Of a stretch of 64,000 bases of DNA, positions 35,029-50,000 are shown in pieces. Positions within the stretch are counted from its first letter, which is position 1; each line of letters opens with the position of its first letter. The position numbers and the translations under genes were made by a program. The stretch is from Micrasema longulum (Eukaryota > Arthropoda > Insecta > Trichoptera > Brachycentridae). Location: positions 434,001 through 498,000 of the forward strand of contig JAGVSM010000934.1 of the NCBI GenBank assembly GCA_022494885.1. Direction: 5' to 3'. Under the pieces are notes generated by a model. The model was not told the DNA's origin and ran no database searches. It was given only the letters and a program-made list of their open reading frames with translations.

Positions 35029-38000
35029 CTAGTTCAGCCCAAAAACATCACCACCTTTTCTATAATCCGCATTGGCATAAATTGCTGTGGCATTTTTGAA
35101 AAGAGCACAGATGATTGATCCTCTGTCTCTATAGCGGCTTGTTTTGTGACCAAGATGCTGAAGCCCTTCAATTTCTTGCTACAAATAAAAAAAATAATTT
35201 AAGTACACATCATTAAGACAAAATATCGACTGGTGCGCCCTATTCAATTCTTGTTTTTCATTTTGTTTGTTCTTATAAATATTATAATCAAAGCTTTGAT
35301 ATTATAGTTAACTCTCCAGCGAAAAAAAAACATTCATTAAAATAAGATGACTGATAGAATTGTAAACATCTACCTTAAGGTTCCCATATTCATAAGAGAC
35401 TTTCATCGGATATACTTGATTGTGAATTCTAGGTGCATCAACAGCTTCTTTTATTGATTGTTTGAACCACAAGTTTCTAATGATTACCTAAAGAAAGAAA
35501 AAAACAAATGATGTAATAATATGTTGATTATTATAAATGTGTTCTGTGTATAGACAACGATGAACTTACTCGTAGTGTCATCGTCACAAAGAAAATTTTT
35601 GCTTACATTATTATTGCATCTTAATTTATAATATTTTGAATTTGCTAGTGAAGATAAACTGGTAACACAGTAAATATAAAGATGTGAACTTCTTAAATCA
35701 ATAGAACTTTTCATTGTGTGTGACTTATAAAAAAATATTCCTACCAAAAAATTTATGCTAAATTACCAAGGCCATTGATGTTGTAATTTTTGTACCACCG
35801 GATGCACCGATAACCATCATAACATCACCATTTTTATCTACCATGATGCTTGGACTCATAGAAGACATTGGTCTTTTTTGTGGCTCAATAGAGTTGGCGG
35901 GTGATCCAGGAACATCGAATGAATTTTTAAAACCTGGAGAAGAAAAGTCATCCATATTGTTGTTCATTATGATGCCTGTTTTCTTCGCAATAACCTCGGA
36001 GCCAAAACTGTAAATAATAAATAATTATTAAAAAAAAATCGCTAAATATTTTAGGAATTAAGTACTTTATGTAATAAGATAAAAGCAATTTTATATACTG
36101 ATGTGTACAAATTGTGCAGCCATTTTTTAAAAATAATTAAAATGCTGTTTAGTTTTATTTAATTTCGCATCAAGCTTTTATGATAATTTCTAGAATGAAA
36201 TGTAATATTTTTGTATAGAATCTGTGTTTTAATACTACCTATTGCTGTCATAAAGAATTCATAGGCATTTTATTGTTCATAAATACATTGAAAGCTCACT
36301 AATGATTGATTGTGCTAGTTGCTGACACTGCATCACCATTGGGTGCCAACACAGATATATGTGCAGTTCCGTGGTCTGGTTGATTGTAAAATTCAACACC
36401 ATAATGATGAGGATCATTATAAGTTGTGCTGTCATTTATAGTTAATCTGATTCTGTTTGCAAACTCCACAGAAGTGAGATTTTTAATTAGCTGAAAAAAG
36501 TAATACAAGATTTTTTTAATGTATTCTCGGGGACGGGCACTACTCTTAATTTTTAATAAAACTGAGTAAATAGAAACATTAAAATTTGTATAATCAAAGC
36601 TGTGTTTATAAAGTAATTTTTCATTAGGTACTTGGTTGAGGTTGTCCATTTAGTACAGATTACATTATGTTATTTAATTGTTTTTTAAACTTAATAAAGA
36701 AGTTACACTTAGTACAGTTTTTCTGCAGTGATCACTTTTCTTAATCACTTTTCTTATCGTAACATTGATTCAATCGCCCGGGAAAGGTATTTTTAAACCA
36801 GACTTTTGATAATAAAGTGTGCAGAGGTTGAACAATTGTATCAAAACTACTTTTTAACAGTTTGGGATGAATTCCATCTTAACCTAACGCTTTATCATTC
36901 TTCAGACATTTCCCTCTCCTGGAACACTCAGCATTCACTGCTGAGCGTCCTGTAAGTTTGTCGATGACGATTTTTAATTTTTATTCAGCGAAACTTAGGA
37001 ACCAGGGATAGACGTTAGAGAGTGCTGGCTGGCGATAGGGTCTCCTGGAGGTGACTTGTGATGTCCATATACTCTAATTAGAAGCGGACGTGGAAAAGAA
37101 GAATAAAGTGTAGACAGCAACTGACTTTTTAGGAGTACATTTTAGTGAACAAAATTAACTGGAAAGATAGATTTTCTTATCAATATTAAAATTAAACTCT
37201 TTCTGGGCTGGTATTCCAAACGAGTGGTTCAGGATAGCACCCCTGGGGACATTCGAAGCTATTATTTATGACTTTGTAACAACACATTAAAATTTTTAAT
37301 ATCCCCCAACAATGTAAATTCTACAAATTTTCCTATTTTACCTAGATGGTAAATTGTCAACTCATTAGGTATTATAAAAATTAAGAAAACAACAAATAAT
37401 TTACCGTTTCTACTTTCACAAAATCACTATCACCAAGAAGTGTACGTTTTGCAAAAGCATGTTTGAAGGCTTCAATAATTCGGTGATATGTGATGACAGT
37501 TTTATCAATTCCATCTATACTTTGCTCATTGAATTTGTAGCCACTTAGAATTTGAAGTATAAATCCAAGTAATACTCCACTTCCCGGAGGTCGAATTGAA
37601 TATAATGTTTCATCACTGGGCAAAGTAATTGTAATTGGTTCGTTCCATTTGGCTCTAAAATAAAAAAAAATAATAAAAAATCTAAGTATTCAAATATAGG
37701 TAAAAAAGACAGGTTAAATTAACAAGAGTGTTAACAAATACATAATTCTTTGATCTTGATCATGAAACGGGCATTCCTAGAAAATCTCCAAATGATTCAG
37801 AAAATTACGCCCTAAAAAAAATGAATTTCCATAAAATTTATTTTAGATAAAACCCAAAAACAGCGAGTATTTTTTTTACTAGCAACACTTTTTCGATATG
37901 ATACATTTTCTATGGCAAATGAACCGTCAAATTGTCAAACGTCACGTAAATGTTGACATTTCAGTTCGCTGTATTTGTGACGTTTTGCATTAAACCTTTA

Positions 38001-41000
38001 AATATACTAGTAAAAAGTTAAGCTTCCTCAAACAAACATGCATTTCGGAGATGTTGATGTATTTTCTGTAAACGAGTTTTCTAACAAATGGTGGCAAGAA
38101 ATATACAATAGAGTTATCGGTGGTGTTGTTTTCATTGAAGATTGTCTGGCGGAATGTTTGCACTGGGAAGGAGGTATTTTCAATTTGATGGATGTGGGAG
38201 CACTAGCTGTTAAATGCCTATCACCTTTTGAAGTAAGTATATTTTTTAAACATTGTGTTTTAACATGTAATAATGAATTAATCACTACTTTATATTTGAG
38301 CCTAGGATATAATAGGCATAACCAGGAGCTGAAGGCAGCTCAAACATTGATTAATTAGTTTATTATAGGAGTTTTGATATCAACGAAATAATTAGGCTAA
38401 GAGTTGAATTCAAGGTTAATTTTATATTACTGATATTTAAAGAATAAACTTTGTGGTTAAACATTTCATCAAATGATCATAAATATTTGTATATAACCAC
38501 TGACCGATTTTCATGTCTACCGTTTTTAAGATGTACCCGTCTCTTCGCCAGGACACTAATTACTCTAACATGCAAATCCCACTATACACTTTACCAATGG
38601 ACTGATAAGCCACATGCTATTAGAAGCTAACACCATCGTGTACTGATTATAATTGAAAAAAATGTGACATATTGTAGGAGCAACAATTGAAAAAAGGGTT
38701 GGTTTTATATTTTTGTGCAACTCCTATGGTGAAGGTGTATAATGGGATTTGCGTGGTGTAATTAGTGTCCTGAGGAAGAGATGTTTACGTCTCGAAACCG
38801 GTAGGCACAGAAAAGTCGGTGTGTGTGTTTTTTTTTTTAATGAATATTGACTCAAATTTAGATTTAATTTTCATTAGATTTTTGACTTAGAAATTGCACA
38901 CGGGTGGAGTAGATGATTCCATCTAAAGATAATATAAGAGGTCTTTTGGCATTGATATTAACATTTTATTGTCAGAATACTAACAAAATTGTAAGTTCAA
39001 TTGTACCAGCAGTGCAAATATTTATATTCATTATGTCAACCCAGAACAGTTCCAACTTCTTCTACTTTAAGTTACATTCCTTTAGTTTTCCCTCAACTTG
39101 GCCAGGCGAATGGTTCCAGTCACTGAAGATCCTATTGCAGTCCTGATCTGGTCAGCCCGACTTGTCAGTGCTTCTCCTGTCTTTCTTCTTTCCTCCACGC
39201 TGCCGACCAGCTCGAGCCTGTACAGGCTGTTGTTTTCTCTCAGAGTCAAATGTCCAAAGAACTGTAGGGTGTGATTTAACGAATTGTGGAAAAATTGGTG
39301 CGTAGGTTTTCAGTCACTGTTATGAATATGTATCTTTTTTAGGTGATGATTCGGGTACCATTGCAGGACCTATTACCTCTTCAGGGCTGAAACGTCGAAA
39401 CGAATTGACGGGATCACTAAAAAAAGATACATATTGGGGATTGTGGAGAGTCTGTCATTTATTTTCCCAGTAATAAACATTATATGTTTTGCTGTGTAAT
39501 GTTTTCTTCACTGTGATATCTCGTATCGAGGAATATATTTGACAGAAATACGGCAATTAGATTTATATGTATATTTTTTTAGAATGGAGCGAAAAACCAA
39601 AAAAAAGCCATATTTATAACCCGTGGAACCAAAAATAATCTTGAAACCGTTAAAGAAATTTTGAGAAACAGTAGTTTTATAAACTGTATCCTGATATCTA
39701 CAGCTTCTTTAGATGTGATTAGTTCTGAATGCAATGGAGTTACACATCAAGAACTGGAAGAAAAGATCATCAGTTGGATTGCCAAGAAGGTATTTGCAAA
39801 TATATCTTTATAATACAGAATAAAACAACACATTGATAATGTTGAACAAATTATTTAAGAGTGAGAAAATCCTGCTTTTGTGAATGAAAATTATTTAATA
39901 AAACCAGTTTTTTAAAATAAAAATATCCCCAGACTGGACCAGTCTCGGAGATGTCCCAAAAGCGATAAAACTGATCACATTTGTGGATTTAAGTATCACT
40001 CATCTTTTATTACTTAAATAAAATACGCCGTAAAGTTATGAAATGCTTTTTTTGTTTCAGCCATGTGCAGTAGAAATTGTTTACTATCCAATATTTGCCA
40101 TCAGTGTAACAAACGGTATATTCACGACGCCTACCTTTGCCAATTTGTTCCCGAAGTTTGGTGATAGTCTTTATCCGGAGAATCTGACTTCTGTGGATCT
40201 GCACACTTTACCATTAAATGATAAAAATGAAGTCCGGAGATTGGCTTCTAGTCTGAACAGTTTATTGGAACACATTAATGTCAAAGATGATATTTATTTC
40301 ATGGGAACATTTAGCTCAATTTTAGCCGGTGTTATGGAGCATTTACCTGCTGCGACATTTAGAAGAAAAGTAATTCATATTCATTTTGTTATATGAAACT
40401 CAACTAAACCTATTTTTGGTTCATACAATTAATTTTCACAGTATTTCTGTGGCACATTTTATTTCATTTTTCCCTTGGATGGATAATTATTCACTGTATG
40501 TCATAGACTTGAATAAGTTCAGTCCAATGGTATTAAATATGTACAGCTGTAATCGTATTAATCCATCATGATGTAAATATTACATGAGAGAAACATTTTC
40601 TCGTTAAAAATAAATAATATTATCAATTCTATCCAAAGAAAAGCTATTGACAAATAATACCTATTCTGTTTTTTGCACCTCTGATCTAAAATACTTATCA
40701 AACTTCAAACTATTGTTATCATATTTATATGCATGTGTTTGAATTTTTTTTACAGAATGCAACAAAAAGTGTGTCTGTTATTCTGGTAGATAGAACTTTC
40801 GATTTGTGTGGAGTGACTTCGCACAACTCTGAAAGTTTATTAGATAAAATTATGAGTATTTTACCAAGATTCCCAGGACATTCTATAGACATTGCTGTCG
40901 ATATGTCTTCCATATGTGAAGCCAATATGTAAGCTTTTTCATATATCAATTTTCACAATTATTCGATTCAGTTTATGTGTTCTAACTAACTTGTTTTCAC

Positions 41001-44000
41001 TTCTAAGCTCATCTCTGCTCGATGATGTACATCTCTGCCCTGGGTATGTTTCTCATCCAACTCAGAAACAGAGTAAAGAGATTTTAAACCAATTTGTCAA
41101 TAAAACTCAGCCAGAAGTCATGCTGGGATTGTACAGTAAACTGAGTGGAATAAATACGTCTACCCCAGTACGATTACCTCCCCGAGTTACTGCTCAGAAT
41201 TTAGAAAAAATCATTACCAATTTAAATGGTAAGTTTCAATGATTTGTGTTGAAAATAATTTTTCATTGGTTTTCTATGATACTTTTTTAACTCAATTTAT
41301 GCATAGTGAATTATTTCACCTTGATAATTTTTACCACTTATTTGAATAAGAGATTCACTTGACCAAACTAATTGTCGAAATAAAAAAATAACAGAGTGCT
41401 TTACATATTAAAAATAGCCAAAAAAAATTTCTTAATACGTATTGTAAGAAAAGGTTTATTTTCTTACAGGGAACTACGGTATCATCGAGGAGAACTGTGA
41501 ACTATTACAACAAACCTTAGCTGTAATTCAGACTCTAAAATCACCCAAAATGCAAGAGACTGAGTTGTTGGTATCTTTAGAAAAACAAATTTTACAAAAT
41601 CTCTCAACTAGTAGAGACTCAACTAGTGTATTGACACAGGTAATAGTGTCTTTTCACGTTTCTTAACGGTATTAATATTTTTTTGTATGATGTTGGATAA
41701 ATTTTCTACAAAGGTTTTAAATATGCATATTTTGAATTACCCAAATATGAGACAACTAACGCCCCCTGGGACAAACAGCGAGTATGACGTTTTGGCACCA
41801 AAATGGTGTGCAGTGTTTATTAGAAGCACAGTCGGCAGTTATAACGCGTGACATCAACATGACATGATGCCAACTGCGAGCTGTTTTGTATATGTTCATT
41901 TAATTATAAATGAAAACTTGTTTTGAATACATTTATAGTTATATCATTAGAATCGAAAAAGTCCGCTCTAAATATATATGATATTAAGGTTATTCTCGAC
42001 TTTTGAAAATACCTTATTGTTGTTTTCTCTCATTATTTTTTCACTAGACATGTTATCTTTTTTAAAATTATGTTTTTCATGTTTTTAGATCAGTAACATC
42101 ATAAAACTTCGCAAGCAGCGTGGATTGTCACTAGAGCGATTACTATGTTTACTGGTGTACCTATATTCGACAGCCGGGAGTGATGTGACATTTTCCGAAG
42201 CCCAAGAAAAACAATTGCACGAATCATTGCGGAGTGCATTGTTTGAAGACCAAAATGAACTAACACTTAATTATGAAGATAGTGAAAGAATCAAAACTGA
42301 AGATGGTTGTTCTTTATTTGCAGCAAGGCTTGTTCAGAAACTTAAAGATGTTTCAGTCGCAAGACAGAACGTTGTTAGGTATGACGATTGAATTAATATT
42401 TATTAATTACATATAAGTAGCATTAGTAGAAAAGTCTGTCAAAATAGCCAACTCTGCCTTTGTTAGAAGGATACATTTACAATATTTGCAAACTATTTAT
42501 TTTATTTATTCGGAGAAACAACCTTTTTGCCAGTAAAGTTAATATTTCAATAACAGGTTTTTTATGCACCTTGTTTTCATGCATATAATGTCTCTCTACT
42601 CTATTATAAAAAAAAATCACAAAAATATATTGTATTTTAATTTCTCATAAACGTGCCATTATTTTGGTTATTGAAGAAGTAAGCCATTTACTTAAATACT
42701 TCAGGGTAGTTTGGTAATGCTTTTGTGTTTTAAAATATTTTTTTTGTATTTTCAGGTACAAATCGGTGATAAAAGTGACTGATGAAATTTCACCAACAGA
42801 GTATAAGGGAATTTTACAGCAATTAGTTTATGATTTGGTTGATGTTGAAAAACCAGATATGCCGGATCTCAAGTGTCGAGCTGATGGATTGAAAGGATTT
42901 TTAAGAAGTGGGCTAAAGTAAGTCCTAAAGTTATTTTTAATGAATCATATTTACGTATGAATCATATTTACGTAGAGATTTATTGATTTTGTTAGAACAG
43001 TCAACAATTTTTTTTTATACCTTCATTTCCATAAAAAAATTACCTGTAATACAATTGGTATCATGTTACGGACAAAGTTTATACAAAATTGTATGCATAT
43101 ATTCAAACCTTTGTATAAATCGTGATTCACTTACTTTTATTTTTTACCATTAATTCATAATTTTTTCAGCATTTTGATGAGTACAGCAGCTAAAAAAAAT
43201 ACAATAGTGGCAAAACATCCTTTGGATAATCCCCTAGTTATTTTATTTATTGTGGGAGGAACGACGGCGGAGGAGTGCAGAAAAATTCACCAAGCTGTTG
43301 TTACTAGTGGAACGGACACTAACGTTTTAATAGGATCAACATCAATCAATAATCCAGTCGAAATGATGCGGCATGCTTTGTTTATAACATAAATTGGTAC
43401 TAAATTATGTAATTTATTAAATTTATAACTAAAACTTCACCACACTGCTAATATTGCGAGTGCAAGTTACATAATTGATAAATGTCAGATACAAAAGTAT
43501 GAATAAAATAAATAGTAAATGGAATATTTAGAATTTTTCACTTCACATAAATTCAACATAATTCAAATTGCTACATTTATAATAACTGGGTATAAAATCC
43601 AAATTGATCGGCCTCTCAAATTGATTTGTAGTATTTTTTTTGTTTTAATAATATGCATTATTAAAATTCTTTTAAAAATAATATTTTAATTGGAGAACTT
43701 AAATCATCATCATTCTCTTTCCGCACCTAATGGTGCATAGGGCACTGAATTGGTACATCGATCGCAGCATATCTAATCATTTATTCATGTCAACCATGTC
43801 GGGAATCAAACCTGAGACCTCTTGCATGGTAGGCAAATGCGCTGACCATGAAGCAGATACTTAAATCAATGCATGCCAAATGTTTAAACAATAAACGTAG
43901 ATCAAAAGAAGGGAAAATCATAATAGTGAAATATATCAATGTGGATTTTTATATCTGTCACTATTTTGAGGTGGCAAATTAATTTACACTCACAATGGTT

Positions 44001-47000
44001 TAATAACTATAACCATTGACATGCTAAGTTACAGCTCCTTAATTTTTTTCGGCTATTCATTAAACCTGTTTAGTCATTTATGGTACGGATTGTTATGAGT
44101 TGCCTTGATTCTCGGGTGTCTAGAATATTCACCCGCCCATAGGATAGCCATGGATTTCATTATTATACTAAACCCAACCACTACACCACAAGATTGAAAA
44201 TGGATTATTGTGGTTACTTCTTTATCCTACCAACTGCACCAATTGTATTTATTGTAACCGGGTAGCTATTAAAATACTGTTTGCAGTACTGAATGTACAA
44301 GCATATTATTTAAGGATTGTACATCAGCTCTATCGGCTATCAATATAATGAAATATGCGTGTCAAGTTCGCAGCATCACCGAGCCCACTGCCATCCTGCA
44401 TACCAACATTGATTGGTGTGAATAGACAAAATTCTATCACAATGAGGAAGTTTTTTTTATTTTTAACATAACTGTACTGTATAACTTTTAAAGCTATTTT
44501 GAAGCAACTAAAGATTTTTATTTTAAAATCCTCGCTTTCATGTTTACATGTAATGTCGTCAGCCTAGTTGTTGTACAAAATCTGTACAATTTGTGAATAA
44601 TGATGACATGTGTGTGTGTATTTATGTGTTCAATTTATTGTCGACAGCAATCCATCACTACGTAAGTCAAATTTGACCACTTTGCAGGAGAGAGCAAAAA
44701 AACATCTATTTCAATGTGTGTTCGGTAAAATAATGGCATTTATTTTTTTAGATTTTAATCTTACTTAGGTATACTATTTTATTTTTTTACAAGCAATGTT
44801 TGAATATTTTTACTGCCAAATGGTATAACTAGATGACTTAGCGGTGATATTACACACACGGGATGGATTGCCGTTAGATGTTATGACAATTTTTTGGTAC
44901 ATTTTGAAGAAATTTCAGTGTGGAATTAAATGTTCGTAATGCTATCAGGTCTAAGAGCATTTTGGGTAGCTCTGTACTTCAATAAATAAATACTGAATGC
45001 AAATGGTCTAACCTGTATAGCTCCAAGTCCTCTTTGGTTATTATAGCACCGGCTTCTTTAAGGTCCTCAACAAAATCAACAGAGAGTGAACCATTATATA
45101 GTTCGTCACCACCTTTATCTGCGATTATCTTCAATGTTGCACACAAATTTTTACTCGGAAATACTAAACTGTTGCCTCGTTTCGGTTTATTATTGTCTTC
45201 ATCGTAGAACATTTCTCTGAAAAAAGTATTTTCATTAAGTTAATAATTGTTTATTAGAAAATATACCTGTAGGTTTGGTCATAAAAAACTCAAATAGGAA
45301 AATATGTTTGTCTTCTTTAACATTCATTAATTAAAATAAAATAGGGTTATAACCATAGATGAATTTCTCAATAGAAATAAGGAATGTGGATGCCTAGTAT
45401 GTGCAGTCTGTCCATAGAACACACTTAACATTTAACATTGAATTTAGTATATTATGCTTCCCCAAATTTAGACAAATATTATTTTTAGTATATTATGTTA
45501 TTTGATTATCAGTCATACCTTACATTTAGATTACTATAAACAAATAATATTGTTAATAATCTCGATAAATTGTGGAGGAGTTTTACTATCATCTTACAAA
45601 AAAATTAAATAAGGCAACGCACTACCCACACACAAAACTAAGATTCTTACTAGGTTATAGTGGGTTATGGAAGCAATCAGCTTAACCCGATGTATCATTT
45701 TTTATACATTTGTCATCTAGTTTTGACGCGATACGCCCGCGACACCGCGCCAAGCTGCACCGATGCGATGGTGGTATTTTGACACTGAACATAATTATAA
45801 TAATTATTTTGTAATGGAGTTAGAATACAATATGAAATGTAGAATTTAATTGAAACATTACAATAATAATGTTTTTTTGATATAAGAAAATAGTTTACAA
45901 TCTACTATATTGATTTTTTCACATTCAAATAATGACCAATTTTTTTCATCAAAAAGTCGAATTTTTTAACAAGGTAATATATTTTTTTTACTGCATTTTA
46001 ATAAAATATAGTAAAACACCACAAAATACTGTTATTTATAGTAGGCAGTATCTAGTGAAGTTAGTTGATTTGTTAAAGCAATTTATTGCCATATATATAT
46101 ATACAATTATTATTATTATTTCTGTTATGTATGATAGTATTTAGGTTTTCTTTAATTTCTTAAAGGCAGTGTATATTATTATGTTCCAATTACCTATATA
46201 TTAATTGCTTCCCTAATCGAAATCCTCACTGCACGCCCCTGATGCCTAGGCATTTGGGCTTACGACCTATGAAATATTTTGGAATAATCTCATGTGCATC
46301 TGAGTTTTACCTCTGAATAGATAGTAGAAATATGGAAATATTGATGTTCCGAGACAGACACAATAATAAATGTTACACAGTGTGTAAATGATAACTTAAA
46401 CCAGCCAATGATCTGTTACGAGCCCAAGAAATATCCAGACTTTCATATCCCCCTTTCAAAAAAGTTATCAATCTCTTTAATTTATATTTAAAGTACTAAC
46501 CGTGAACCCCCTTTCATGATGAATTTACCAAAGGAACAGTGAAGAAAATTGGTTCAATTAAAAAAAATAAAAAATAAATATGTCATTTATCCAATTCTGT
46601 TATATGAAAGTAATTGTTATATTTGATGTTAACTAAAATCCAACCTGAATTGGGGTTGCTCAATTATAATTTTTGCATTTGTCACACTGTCCCAAAGTGC
46701 TTTTGACATGTTGTATCCAGTTTTACATAGTTCCAGAGATGGTTCAATGAGTTCTTTCCATGGCAAAACTCCAAAACGTTGGTGTGCTGCCCAATAGCCA
46801 CGCAGTTCACCCGGGACACCGATAGAAAGAGGCCCTGTTCAGACAATCATTGTATCAATTTAAGTTTACAGCTAAAACGGAAATACGAAATGTTATAAGG
46901 GACAAGTGAACAGAAACCATTAACAACATTTGAATAATTACTAAGATTTATTTTCAACATGCTTTTCTCCTTCTTGAAGAATTTACGCTTTGTCCCTTAC

Positions 47001-50000
47001 AGTATTTCAAATTTCTGTTGGCAATATTTCATAGTGGTTTTGCGGACTCATAGATTAGAGGTCCGAGGTTAGAACCCTGCTCTACTACAACTTGATTCCA
47101 ATTTTCAAGTGCAGTTATTTCAGACTAGTTGAAAATGACCCCAAAATTGAAATATTCGGTAAAGCATAAGAACACAAATATTTATTGAATAAAAATATAC
47201 ATAAAACCATAGAATTAAGAAAAGTCCAGAAACCGCATACGCACATCAAACAGAAGGCGACTAAACTACTCATAAATGAGTAGGTTTACGCTTTGACCCA
47301 TTAGTTATTTTGTAGACGTCGCTCAGTACGCAACTCCTGATTTGAATTCAACTATGCCGTGTTGTGTCCTTTTAAAGTGTAGAAATACTGCTAGGATCTC
47401 AAAGAAACAGGATGGTATCATATTTTATGTGTAACTAGCAAACGAATGTTTAAGTAGTAAATGCATTACTTAAAAATTGAATTATTTTTCCACCTGTCAG
47501 ATTGTCGAAGAAACAAAATGGAAATTTCGTTAGTGTTAATAATAATAATAATAATAATAATTATGGATAACTTATATACCGCCATTTTTGTAATATAATA
47601 CCTCAAGGGCGCTTAAGGTTGCCAGGGTAGTAATTTTTTTTACCATACTTTGCTCATCTAATCTAAAAGAAATAATGAAAATTGGGCCTCGGATCAAACA
47701 ACTCTGTGGTAGACATTTGACCGACATTATCTTCAAAACATGAAATATTATTTAACATGATATAAAAATATCCATTTTATGTAAAATAAAATTTGTTTTA
47801 TATTTTAAGTTTAAAGTTCATTAATTCAATTACTCTTATTAAATGACCCTTGACTTATCCACTCTGTTGTGTCAATCAATATTTCCGCGTGCACAATAAA
47901 ATTTTAGAGAAGTTAACAGATTGCTTTTTTTTATCTTACATTTGTGTTATAATTATATTTTTTCCCATCGTACAACATTACGGGGGGACATCACGAATGC
48001 GCGCGGCGAAAGTCGGGCATGGTGGGGGAATTATTGGACACAGTTGATGTATTCAAATATGATTCTACGCTCCTTCTGGACTATTCTTAATTCTATGCAT
48101 AAAACATTCAAGTTTGTAAGTGAAAATTCTTAATGAAAGTTAATTGTAATTATAGGAAATAAAAGGCGATTAAGAACTTGATAAAAAGGGAGCCACAATA
48201 CAATTTAAACTCTCTAAAATAACATTATATTTACTCTTGTATCCACCCAGTAAAATAATTGAATTAAATTATTATTACATTATTTAGAATTTTTTATCCT
48301 ACCTGTTTTTGTTAAAATACACTAGAAGCATATGCGGCATAAACAGGCTCATTTACAAATAACCACTATCATAACTAATAAAATAACCAAACACTATTTT
48401 AAGATAATCAGTCTTACGTTTCAGGCCTCAGTCCCGGGACTATGAAATATTGCAGTGTTTATATATTGCAAAACACCTTTTTGAATAAATATTTCATATC
48501 GACATTGGCGGGAATCGAACCTGAGACCTATTGCATGGTAAGCAAATACGTTGACCAGTAGTTTTTGCAATTGAAAAATTGTGTGATTCATAAATATATT
48601 TTTTTTTTTCATTATCATCATAAACTATGATTTTTCTCCATACTTATTTGTTATTAGTTCTTTAAAACTATGTAAATTCTGAGAAAATACATATTAGGTT
48701 GTAAATTACAATTTGACTCATCCTTCGTCAAAGTTCAAATAAATGATTTCTTCAGATGTATAACCTGAATACCTGTTTATCCAGTTGTTTAAAAATATTT
48801 GCTTTGTCATAAAAATATCTGTGAGTAATAATGATAAACTTGCATGTAAAAGAGATCACATACACTCACACTTTGGTATTTTATGTTTATTCAAATGTAT
48901 TTTATAAAAATGTAAACATATATAGTTTTTTAGTCCCTAAAATAGTTACAATGGCGACTAATTTTGTGTCGAACTAACATCCTAATGTTTATGAAGTTGA
49001 AACCATGATTTTTTTCATAAAAAAAAAAATAGTAAGATCACTGCACGTGTGCAAAGAATCGTGAGCGTGTTATAATATGAACAGGGTTTTTAAAAGTTTG
49101 AATAATAATACATACTAAAAAAAAATCTTTATGCAGCAAATTATATTGTGAGCAGCTCACTGGGACTCTTCCATACTTCTTTTTGAACATCTAATTTAAA
49201 AAAAACTTATCAATATAGCTATAAAACTTAAAATTGAAGAAGTAATTTTGTGGTTATTCATTACAATTAAATCAGGAACTTCAGCCCTATGGGAAATTGG
49301 ATACAAAAAATGTTTTCTTGCTCGGTAAAAATTAGAGCATTAAATTGTACGGCAAAATTTCTTGAAAATGTACGAAATTTTTAAAAAATATTTTTATACA
49401 AACGCACTACATTGAATGACGTCACTGGTTCATATGAACCATCCAATGATATGAGAGCTTTGAAAGATTTCCGGTTTGGTCACCGTAAACGAACCAATCG
49501 GAAGAACTGTCAGAGAACAACCTCTGACGTCACACGCGGAGTTATTTCAGAAATTCAAAACTTTATAAAATCACAGCACTGATAATATGATATATAAAAA
49601 AAAAAATTGTTTTAGTTTAATATTCTGTTAACAAATAAAAAAAGTAAAAAAAGACACTGAATTTCCTCATTAAAACAAAACAACATTGATTTTTAACTTC
49701 TTATTTGTTTAGCGACTAATTTCGAAGCTACACAAGCTTCCTTATCAAGGTATATTTTATCTTGACCTTCATTTGAAAATGCCCGAACACAGCAAAACAA
49801 CTGTTCAATTTTTTGTTTTTGTTTTGAAATATAAATTAAATTAGTAGACTCAAATCTGAGTTTAATTTTAATATTAAAATTACAATTTACACCCACACCT
49901 CCTCTTACTTTGGGGGGACTTATTGCTAAAAGCAATATCTTTCAGGTATCCAAACTCATTACCCCCCCATATGTTTAGATTTAATATTTAGTGAATACTG

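Noticed and set aside
49693..49935. 80-codon minus-strand frame
   Set aside because: It crosses an arm of the fold-back at 49670-50130 and shows no domain.
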